From Hypomesus transpacificus (Eukaryota > Chordata > Actinopteri > Osmeriformes > Osmeridae): DNA of 64,000 nt. Under the pieces are notes generated by a model, which had not been told where the DNA came from, made no database searches, and saw only the letters and a list, made by a program, of their open reading frames with translations. Of this stretch, positions 47,052-57,386 are shown piece after piece (position 1 is the stretch's first letter; the number at the start of each line of letters is the position of its first letter). Location: assembly GCF_021917145.1 (NCBI RefSeq), contig NC_061075.1, forward strand, positions 6,843,240-6,907,239, given 5' to 3'. The translations under genes and the position numbers were made by a program.

Positions 47052-47064
47052 GGTCACTGTGAAC
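47052..47064 (+). promoter_or_regulatory. estrogen response element candidate
   Basis: GGTCACTGTGAAC matches the consensus GGTCAnnnTGACC at 9 of 10 specified bases. It lies about 890 bases before the vtg start codon. Vitellogenin genes are classically induced in liver by estradiol through such sites. Functionality is an inference; a weaker GGTCAacaTGGTA lies at 47843. Confidence 0.5.
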
Positions 47065-47906
47065 AAGTAAAGTTGGGGTGAGAGCTTTAATTATCGTGAC
47101 ATTATGATAAGAATGACAGACATTATTCAGTGTTGAACTTTTCTAATGAAAATGTAATCCAAAATGGGACATTTTACAGTCCTTGGCATTGTCGTCTTAA
47201 ATTCTAACCAAATACAAGTTCAAGGTGATGTTGACTTAAATCAGAGCAAAGTGACCTTTAGCGGCAGACTGAAACATGTGCCAAAGACCAAAAATTAGCA
47301 ATGGAACTGTGTTTCTCTGTGAACAAACAATTTGTTTGGTAAAGAACAAACAATAATGTTAACATGTGCAACAAGTACACTATTAAGAATAATTTTAGAC
47401 ACTTGTTTTTAGAACACAACAGCGTCAAGAATAAACAACGACCCAACATAAACAGCAGGACGGAAATTAGGGCTACATAGTTATGTAAAAAAAAAAAAAG
47501 CTAATTGAAAAAGTGTTCCACAGTGTTGATGATGAGACTGAAGACATTAGGTTAAGATGAGATAATAATCATAAATCAATTGTGGTCTTATGTACATAAT
47601 ACATTATTATTTAAAAGAAAGCCATAACAGACATGCCTATATATAATCTGGAGACCTATCTAACGTTTCTGGGCATATAAGAGAATTAAATTGGAGAAAG
47701 GACAAACAAAAAAAGTACTTGGACATTGAATCGTTCCTAAAATAGCTAACCTGAGACAGGCCAGGTTAACCTAACCTAGTGTGTAACATTTGCAATCCCA
47801 TTGATTTGTTAGTTTTAAGTGTGTTTTAATGGTCTGATAACAGGTCAACATGGTAATCCAGTGCATTTGGTGAATGATAAATTGTGTGCAGTCAGCAGAA
47901 ATGTAC

Positions 47907-47913
47907 TTTAAAA
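47907..47913 (+). promoter_or_regulatory. TATA-like box of vtg
   Basis: TTTAAAA 45 bases before the ATG. With a start site about 30 bases downstream the 5' leader would be about 13-15 nt, matching the very short leaders known for vertebrate vitellogenin mRNAs. Confidence 0.55.
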
Positions 47914-47951
47914 GGAAGTCTGAGAATGTTTTTCGTTACATTCCGCCAAAC

Positions 47952-50900
47952 ATGAGAACGGTAGTGTTTGCCCTGACTCTAGCCCTTGTGGGTAAGTCTA
48001 AATTGTTATTATTAGATGATAATTTGTTGCAATAATTCTTTGTTGTATATTAAGTAATGTGTCTACTTAAACATTTCAGCGAGTCAACAGGTCAATTTTG
48101 GTAAGTTTTTATTTATTTGTGTATTCATTCATTTCAATCAGAGATTAATGTACAGATAACTTACAAAATTCTACATAATTGTTCATTGCAGCTCCTGAGT
48201 TTGCCTCCAGCAATACCTATGTGTACAAGTATGAGGCAGTGGTCTTGGGAGGTCTGCCTGAGGAAGGTCTGGCTAGAGCAGGAATCAAAGTCATCAGTAA
48301 AGTTCTCATCAGTGCAGTTGCCCAGAATAACTTCCTGCTGAAGGTACAGGATGCACATCAAGTTTCAATACTCAAGAGTCAGGAGTTCATCTTCTTTTCA
48401 TTAAATGTTCATTTTTTCTGTTTTCTCACAGCTTGTGAACCCAGAGATCTTTGAGTACAGTGGTGTCTGGCCCAGAGATCCTTTTGTTCCAGCTGCAAAG
48501 CTCACTTCAGTTCTGGCTGCTCAGCTCCAGACTCCCATCAAGTTTGAGTATGCCAATGGAGTTGTGGGTAAGATACATGCCCCTGCTGGTATCTCTGCTA
48601 CGGTGTTGAATGTCCATAGAGGTATCTTGAACATCCTTCAGCTGAACATCAAGAAAACACAGAACATCTATGAGCTGCAAGAGGTCAGGCTTCTATCGTA
48701 AAGCTCAAATGAAAGTGTTAGCCCTACCTTACCACTACTCTAACTCTTAGCCAAACCATGCTGTCTTTTATATTCATCAGGCTGGAGCTCAGGGAGTCTG
48801 CAAGACAAGCTATGTCATCAGTGAGGACGCCAAGGCTGAGCGCATTCATCTGACCAAGACCAAGGATTTGAATCACTGCCAGGAGAGACTCGAGAAGGAG
48901 TTTGGTTTGGCTTACACTGAAAAATTGGTAGCTTCACAGGATGTAAGTAGCTGTTTCATCACCTTAATTTTTATTCTGATAGGTATCAGTATGAATATCC
49001 AACATTTTGTGCAACATTACGTTTTATCTTTGTAGTCTAGAAAGAACTTGAGGGGAGCTGCAGCCTACAACTACATCATGAAGCCAACTGCCAATGGTGC
49101 TCTGATTATGGAAGCCACGGTTACTGAGGTCCATCAGTTCTCTCCATTCAACGAGATGACCGGAGCTGCCCAGATGGAGGCAAAGTATGTTGTCTAATAA
49201 CTGATATCTGAGAAACATCTGGAGATCTATTTGAATTGATACAATGACAGTGTATTCAACGTAGAGCAATCCATAATAAGTTAATTTCCTTTTCATAGAC
49301 AAAGGTTGACATTCCAAGAGATTCAGAAGGCCACAGTGGAACCCATTGGAGCCGAATACATTTCCCGTGGATCTCTGCAATATGAGTTTGCCACTGAGCT
49401 TCACCAGATACCCATTCAGCTCCTCAGGATCAGCAATGCACAAGCTCAGGTATTGAGGGTTTAAATCCTTATTCAACAGTTATAAAAAAACATAAATGAT
49501 CCTTAATACTTTTTGTCTTTTTCTTTACAGATTGTTGAGGTTCTGAACCATTTGGTTACCCACAATGAGGCAAAGGTTCATGAGGATTCCCCTCTGAAGT
49601 TTGTGGAGCTCATCCAGCTCCTGCGTGTGGCCAGAATGGAAAATATTGAGGCCATCTGGACTCAATACAAAACGAATCCAGCTTTCAGGTGTTTAATTAC
49701 ATAATAAGAACAAATATCATTTGAATAGGAAAATAAATGAAGAATGTCCTAAGATGCACGTTTGACTTTTTTAGACATTGGATCCTGAGTGCCATCCCGG
49801 CGATTGGAAGTCCTGTCACTGTTAGGTTCATCAAGGAGAAGTTTATTGCTGGTGACCTCACTATTCCTGAGGCCGCTCAGGCTCTGATGGCTGCTGTCCA
49901 CATGGTGACGGCTGATCTGGATAGTGTCAAGCTTGTAGAGGTAGGTAAACCTTCAAGTCAACATTAAGTACTCTTATGAATATTATAAAACCAGACCACA
50001 ATGTAAATTCTCTCTTCCAGGGTTTGGCTTTCCACCACATGATTCAGCAAAACTCAGTTCTTCGTGAAATCGCCATGCTTGGTTATGGTACCATGGTTTT
50101 CAAGTACTGTGCTGTACACACCAACTGCCCTTCAGAACTTGTGAAGGTAATGTAAATATTTCTCTCTTAGGCAGTGTTTACATTCATTATCCTGGAGATT
50201 GAACAACTTTATGGTTTTTTTCAACAGCCCATCCATGACTACGCTATTGAGGTGCTTGCAAAGGGGGAAATTAAAGAACTTGTAGTTGCTCTTAAAGTCC
50301 TGGGTAATGCTGCCCACCCTTCTAGTATTAAACCGATCACAAAGCTCTTGCCTGGATTTGGAGCTGCTGCTGCTTCTCTGCCTATAAGAGTTCAGGTTGA
50401 TGCCATCCTGGCCCTGAGGAACATTGCCAAGAAGGAGCCTAGAAGGGTAAGGACATGTGTCCATGGCTATGGATGACAGCGTAAACAAGTTAACTTATCA
50501 TTTATATCTGTCAATGTCATTTCTGTGAATTAGATTCAGGAAGTGGCTGTGCAGCTGTTCATGGACAGGGCTCTCCACCCAGAGCTCCGCATGGTTGCTG
50601 CTGTTGTGTTGTTTGAGACTAGGCCTCCGATGGGTCTCGTTATTACCCTTGCCGATGCGGTGCAGAAAGAGACAAATCTGCAAGTGGCCAGCTTTGTGTA
50701 CTCTTACATGAAATCCCTGACCAGGAGCACCGCTTCTGACTTTGCTCCAGTGTAAGGATAAGTTCCTTCATGAATATCTTTGGACTACATGACACAGTTT
50801 GCTCACAACTGTCTTATATCTGACTTTATTGAACTATTTAATATATATCTCCCATTTCAGTGCTGCAGCATCCAATGTCGCTGTCAAGATCCTCAGTCCC

Positions 50901-53900
50901 AAATTCGATAGGTTGAGCTATACCTTTAGCAAGGCCTTCCACCTGGACTTCTACTCCTGTGAGGGTCTTTTTTGGCAACTTGTTTTTTGTTTATCTTAAC
51001 TGTACAGCAAGCAGTCTATTATATCTTATAAAAACATATGTGTTTCCTTCATAAGCTCCTCTGATGATGGGTGCTGCTGCCAGTGCTTTCTACATCAACG
51101 ATGCTGCTACCTTATTACCTAGAGCTGTGGTAGCCAAGGCAAGAACATACATTGCTGGAGCAGCTGCAGATGTGCTGGAGGTAAGAGCTCTTACAATGGT
51201 TCTTTAAATATTAATGATAGCAATTAACTAGTTTTCTATGTTATACTAGTCACCATCTTTTCTTTCAGGTGGGAGTAAGAACAGAGGGAATCCAGGAGGC
51301 TCTAATGAAGATGCCCAATATTGCTGAAAATGCTGACAGGATCACAAAGATGAAGCATGTCATTAAGGCAGTGAGTGAAAGGGATATTTTGAAACTACTT
51401 TAAAGCGTTGTTGAAAAAACTAATTAGTTCAGATAAAGTGTTGAAGGTTATCAAAGTTTACTCTGCTCTTCCATCCACAGCTGACTGACTTGAGGTCCCT
51501 ACCCACAAACAAGCCACTAGCTTCCATGTATGTGAAATTCTTTGGACAGGAAATTGCTTTCGCTCACATTGACAAGGAAATTATTGAACAGGCCATACAG
51601 GTATGACACACACAACAACTTCTAAATACAACTTAAAACAGATAAACCATTCTTTAAAATATAATGCTCCATTATATCCCTTGTGTTATCTTCGGGTCAT
51701 TCTGACCCATCAGTCATTTTGACCCACCGTATTGCGACAACTTTTTAACCGTCGGGCTGTCTCAGACCCCCCACATTGCGAAGGTTAAAAGAAAATGCTT
51801 TTTATTTGTTTTTGTATTGGGTAAAATTGGGTAAACATAACAATGGTTCGTTGTGAACCTTTGGGTCATGTGACCCGAAGGCAACACAAGGAATATCTAT
51901 GATTTAGGCAGGCAAACTCCTCACCTTTAGGTGAGACTCACCTTTTTGAAGCCAAAATGGTCACCTACGTGATTTGTGCAGATCCGATGAGAAAACTTTG
52001 CAACTTTACAACTGGCCAATCGAACCAATCGTCACTCCTAATGCCTAAACCTCACAGCCAATCGGGCAGAGTGGGGAGTTTTCTACATTGATCTAGCCTC
52101 TTAATTTTGCTCTCAGTGCACTAGATTGATGCGTTAAACTTTTAACAAGTTAAGAAGATTTCTTCCAGGGGAGCATGCCCCCCAACCCCCGAAGAGGGTG
52201 GTTCTCACCTTTTTTACCCCTGACCTGTTTGCATGCCTGATGATTTCTTTCAAATACAATGTTCCAGTATATCTATGATTTCCTTTTAAAATAATGTTCC
52301 AATATTTCTATGATTTCCTGTAGCTGGCTACTGGACCTTCTGCACATGCAATTGGAAGGAAGGCTCTGAAGGAACTGTTGTCTGGAGCCTCTTTCCAGTA
52401 CGCAAAGCCCCTGCTGGCTGCAGAAGTACGTCGCATCTTCCCTACAGCTGTTGGTGTGCCCATGGAACTCAGTTTCTACACTGCTGCCGTGGCTGCTGTA
52501 ACTGTACAAGGTAAGCTCTCTCCACCAACAGAGTAATGTAAATGACTCCTGTTACAATATTGATCAAATTAAGATGTTATACTTGTGTTCTCTCCAACCC
52601 CACAGTCAGAGTGGCCATGACTCCTTCACTTCCTGAGGCTTTCCATCCTGCCCAGCTCTTGAACACAGACATTCAGCTACATGCAGAGATAACACCAAGG
52701 TAGTATTTGATCAGTTTGCTACAGGGATACTAGTACAATTTTACACCTATACATTTTTTATGAAAAGGTTACTTCATGTGATACAATTATTGTTACAATT
52801 ATTTATTTTTGTAATGTTTCAGTGTTGCTATGCATACATTTGCTGTGATGGGAGTGAACACTGCCTGGATACAGGCTACTCTTATGGCAAGGGCAAAAGT
52901 ACACACAATTGTTCCAGCAAAAATGGCAGCTAAAGTTGACATTGCCAAGGGCAACTTCAAGTTTGAGGTTTTGCCTGTTCAGTCTGCAGATCACCTGGCA
53001 ACTGTGCGGTATGCAACTGTTTCTTTTAAACTTTACATCTGAAAAAACTATTGCATTGTGTACTATAATATTTGAATGAATTTCGTAAATCATTGTTACA
53101 GTGTTGAAAGTCTTGCTGTGGCAAGAAATGTTGAAGACCTTGCAGCTATTAAGATGATACCAATGATTCCTGCCAAAGAAGCACAGCTGTCTAGAGATAC
53201 TTTGAGATCAACGATCTCATCCTCACAGGAAAGTGATTGGGTAAGATGAGTAACCTTTTTGAAACCATACCATTTGACCAATTACAGCATGAACTTCTTT
53301 GTATACCGGAGATATAATCTATTGTATATGTTTCAGTCAAGATCATCGGAACGGATTAACTCTGATTTGCCTTCTAATATCATTCCTAAAATGAGAAGGT
53401 TGTCTGCACAAATGAAGAAGAAATTCTGTACCGCATTCAAAACCTTTGGAATAAAGGCCTGCGCTAACATTGAATCCCAGAATGCTGCCTTCATCAGAAA
53501 CTCACCACTCTATACCCTTATCGGGAAACACTCAGTCACTGTTGATTTGTCACAAGGCAAGTGAAATTATAAATTTTATATTTGATTGAAATACAATTAC
53601 AAATTAGATACAAATTCCAATGTCTAAAAATATCTATTTTTGGGGATAGCTTCAGGCACAGTCATTGAAAGAATGGAGATTGAGGTCCAGGTTGGATCAG
53701 AGGCAGCTAAAAAGATTGTCAAAGTGATCACTGTGAATGAAGATGAAGAATCTCCAGAGGCAACAAATGTCCTGTTGAAACTCAAGAAAGTCTTGGTTCC
53801 CGGTCGCAAGAATGGTACCAGATCTTCCTCCAGCTCCAGCAGTTCTAGTTCCAGCAGCTCTCGGTCTTCTTCTTCCTCCTCTTCCTCCTCATCTAGCTCA

Positions 53901-53977
53901 TCCAGCTCATCCTCCCGTAACAACAAAAACATCCTGATTGTTGGTGCTGCTGCAGCTAACAAGCAGTCTAAGAGAGT

Positions 53978-54044
<67 letters not shown>

Positions 54045-57000
54045 CGCAACAGCCAAAGGAACACCAGAAGATCACCAAACAACCGCTCTTCCAGCTCCAG
54101 TTCCTCCAGCTCCAGCTCGTCGAGTTCCAGCTCTCGCATTTCAAAGGTCAGATAGAATCAAAAAGTACTCTTCTACTCAAAAGAAAAATGCATTTACTGA
54201 AAGGTTTGCTTTTCTATTATAGCAGGAACTCTATGACATGAAGTTTACCAAGGACCACATCCACAAGGTAATTATTTTAGTATAAAATGTTGTGTGTGTA
54301 AATAAACACCTACTTCAATCTAACCTGCCTCATCACTCTTGCAGCACGCCATCTCAAAGGAAAGAACGTCCAGCAGAAGCAGTGCATCCAGCTTTGAGGC
54401 CATCTACAAACAGGTGAAACAATACCCCTAACAAAAAACGTCAAGAATAATTTATTCTCACAAAGCTCAAACTGACCCTGGACATGAGAATAACTTTACT
54501 TTACATTTTGTCAGAACAAATTCCTTGGCAATGCTGTTGCTCCTTCGGTGACAATACTCATCCGTGCTGTGAGAGCTGACCATGAAGTGCAGGGATACCA
54601 GATTACTGCCTATATGGACAAAGCTAATTCCAGGATACAGATCATCGTGGCTAACCTAGAAAAGGATAACCATTACAGAATCTGTACTGATGGAGTGTTA
54701 CTGAGCAACCACAAAGTTATGGTAAGCCTGAAGACCTCTGATGCTGTCTGAAGTGACAAAAACAATGATTAGCAAAAGCATTTTCATGGGCACTGCTGTT
54801 ATCTACAGAAATGTCCCCTTAAACCACCCTGTACCATTTATTCTGTGCTGTTGGTGCACAATATTATATATTTAGATTGTTATTAGTTTATTATTATGAA
54901 CTGCTATAATTTTTTAACAAGCTATCTGAGGTCCTGCAAGATGCACATAACAACCCACAACACAATTTCTCCTCTTAGGCTAAGATTGCATGGGGTGTTG
55001 AGTGCAAGGAATATGAGACTGAGATCACAGCAGAAACTGGTCTTGTCAACGAAAATCCTGCTCTCCGTCTGAAGCTGTCATGGGACAAGATCCCAAGTGC
55101 CCTTAGGCGAAATGCAAAGAGGTACAATCTTTCATTTCACTATTAGTCATTGAACGCTATGACTTTGGGGTCTATACCATGTGCAAAATTGCTTTAGAAA
55201 TAATCATCTACTGTATATAAGTATGTTTAAAATGTTACTTTCTTGATTTAGGGTCACTGAGTCCCTTTATAGTGCTGCTATCCAGGCTGGGGTTAGTCAA
55301 GGAAAAGCCAAAAACATAAAGAAAGAGATCAAACTCACACTGGCTCTTATCTCTGCGAGAAGGTTGAATATTGTGCTGAAGACTCCAAAGGTGACCTAGT
55401 CATCTGCTTTTAACTGAGGTTACTTTTACAGAAGCTGGTTTTCCATTACTTTAAATTTACTTCATTGTCCTTACAGATGACCATGTCCAAACTGGTGTTG
55501 AGTCTCCCTATTGCTTTGCCTGTTGGAGACACCGCTACTGAGCTTTCTGTTCTCTCAGACAACCTTGTTGACCAAGTGTACTACCTGTTCTCTAAAGCCA
55601 ATGCAGGTGAGAAGAATCTGATTATTCAAAATAATGTTTTAGGTATAAATGGTTTAGTGGTGTCATATTTTTTTTTTATTACTCTAGCTGAATGTAGCAT
55701 GGATGGAAACACAATGACTACATTCAACAACAGGAGGTACAAGAGTGACATGCCACTTTCCTGCTACCAAGTTGTGGCTCAGGATTGTACACAAGAGCTC
55801 AAGTTCATGGTTCTGTTAAAGAAGGACAATGATCAAAACCACATCAATGTGAAGATATCTAATATGTGAGTACGCAATAACAAGCACAACTATATTGGTA
55901 ACTAAAATGACAAAAATTGCATACTATTCATGCTCAATTGGGAAGTATATATTTTTTTACAAAATAACCAAATGAACTTATCTTCACCAGCGATATTGAC
56001 CTGTACCCCAAGGACAACCAGGTACTGGTGAAGGTCAACGAACAAGAAATTCCCATCAGCAGCCTCCCATACCAACACCCTACAGGTTATTTTTATTTGT
56101 TGTAATCTATTAACTTCCTTTAACAAGATCAGTGTATTGAGCTGCAGGTTTAGCAATGCGTTAAAAACATTTCATGAAGATTATCTTCTTCCTGAATATA
56201 GGCTCCATCCAGATCAGACAAAGTGGTGGGGGTATCTCTCTCCATGCTCCAAGCCATGGTCTCCAAGAGGTTTACATGGATGGAAATTCATGGAAGGTGA
56301 TGGAAATCTTCTGTTGTGGTTCAGTCATTTTACTTGATAGCAAAACATTGTGGTGAAGATGAACCAGAAAGTGATGATAAAGGATAACTAGCTAATTTAT
56401 CTTTGAAATCTTTGTACTAGGTCCAAGTTGTGGACTGGATGAAGGGTCAGACCTGTGGTATCTGTGGTAAAGCTGATGGGGAAGTCAGACAGGAGTTCCG
56501 CATGCCCAATGGACGCCTGAGCAAGAGCCCAGTCAGCTTTGCCCATTCCTGGGTGCTTCCAGCTGAGAGCTGCCGGGACGCCACCGGTAAAACATTATTA
56601 TTTTTACAAAGAACTGTTAATTAAACTATTAGGTTTTTGAAGTAGTGAGACTGGACAAACTATGCAATGTTGGCTCTGAAATAGGTCTTTCTAGTTGAGC
56701 GAAGGACACTTTTATTATGTTGTCTATGCAGAACTTAACAATACTTTTATATTCTAGAATGTCGCTTGAAGCTTGAATCTGTGAAGTTGGAAAAGCAGAT
56801 GATTGTCAATGGCCAGGAGTCCAAATGCTTCTCTGTTGAGCCTGTGCTGCGTTGTCTGGACGGTTGCTACCCAGTGAGGACCACCCCTGTCACCATTGGC
56901 TTCCACTGCCTGCCCACCGGTGAGTGCATGATGGACTACATATGTTTTACTGAAATTAAAATGCATCAAATGTACCAACAGCTTCCTTTTTAAATTTTTA

Positions 57001-57132
57001 CCCATATTTACTTTTACAGATTCCAACTTGAACCGTTCAGAGGGTCTGAGCAGAATCTATGAGAAGAGTGTGGACCTGAGGGAGACAGTGGACGCCCATG
57101 TGGCCTGCCGTTGCACCGCTCACTGTGCTTAG
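47952..57132 (+). CDS. vtg: vitellogenin, complete-type with phosvitin
   Basis: 34 exons: 47952-47991, 48080-48100, 48192-48343, 48432-48683, 48781-48942, 49036-49184, 49299-49449, 49531-49688, 49775-49940, 50021-50146, 50228-50446, 50534-50751, 50861-50958, 51056-51180, 51269-51370, 51481-51600, 52324-52510, 52606-52699, 52823-53008, 53102-53240, 53337-53556, 53650-54146, 54223-54267, 54345-54413, 54515-54721, 54979-55121, 55252-55390, 55477-55606, 55688-55865, 55991-56085, 56202-56296, 56421-56586, 56758-56919, 57020-57132. Sum 5,124 nt, 1,707 residues, the usual length. It is the hepatic yolk precursor secreted to blood and taken up by oocytes. Signal peptide [15 protein letters not shown]; heavy-chain lipovitellin with receptor-binding segment [20 protein letters not shown] (about 178-197); Ser-rich phosvitin about 1086-1192; light-chain lipovitellin; cysteine-rich von Willebrand D region from about 1439. 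Having all parts, it is a complete A-type Vtg. Intron 21 uses a GC donor. AATAAA at 57208. Confidence 0.96.
51679..51891. mobile_element. miniature inverted-repeat transposon in vtg intron 16
   Basis: 213 bp with near-perfect 30-bp inverted ends: CCTTGTGTTATCTTCGGGTC at the left and the complement of CCTTGTGTTGCCTTCGGGTC at the right. It has a GACCC-rich interior and no ORF. The ends recall piggyBac-like elements but a TTAA target was not found. Confidence 0.75.
51905..52239. mobile_element. second short non-autonomous DNA element in vtg intron 16
   Basis: Imperfect inverted ends (TAGGCAGGCAAAC against CAGGCATGCAAAC read from the right) and ATGATT on both flanks. About 335 bp, non-coding; a hAT-like origin is possible. 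With the adjacent miniature element it explains why this intron is much longer than its neighbours. Confidence 0.5.
53979..54041 (+). repeat. (AGC)21 microsatellite coding for polyserine
   Basis: 21 uninterrupted AGC codons inside the phosvitin exon. Surrounding serines use mixed TCC/AGC/TCT codons. Likely length-variable between alleles. Confidence 0.95.
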
Positions 57133-57386
57133 TCTCATTGTGGTTTTTGCCACAATTTCCTTGCTTTGAATATTTTGGTGAATGGCTTTGTGTCAAATCT
57201 AATTATGAATAAATTCCAAACCGCATTCCGAAGACTAAAAGGTTTCTTGAATATTATTTAAAACATTTTGTGACGACACAAGCTTTCCTACATGCAATCG
57301 TCTCTTTAGTTTGTTTCTAAATTCTATTTCACACACCAATCAATTTTTTTGACATGGTAGATTATTAGTTTTTATAATGTTGGTCC
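57133..57386. other. vtg 3' UTR and flank
   Basis: Contains AATAAA at 57208-57213, about 76 bases after the vtg stop. Nothing else is recognised before the LINE begins. Confidence 0.7.
57208..57213 (+). terminator. vtg polyadenylation signal
   Basis: AATAAA 76 bases downstream of the stop codon gives a short 3' UTR, usual for vitellogenins. Confidence 0.75.

Larger units (their letters stand above)
45318..47951. other. vitellogenin upstream region
   Basis: 45318-45375 is an inverted copy of the repeat at 31996-32053. A reading frame of 164 codons at 45589-46083 ends SVPDTSCIQSEVVQQYRLCL...EIFMEE and could include a real exon after an AG at about 45949, but I do not recognise it. From about 46100 to 47900 the sequence is AT-rich and non-coding. 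It holds the candidate estrogen response element and the vtg promoter, listed separately. Confidence 0.4.

Noticed and set aside
53624-54139. 171-codon minus-strand reading frame rich in Leu and Glu opposite the phosvitin exon
   Set aside because: It is the complement of serine-rich codons; poly-Leu/Glu is a composition effect and the sense strand has strong family homology.
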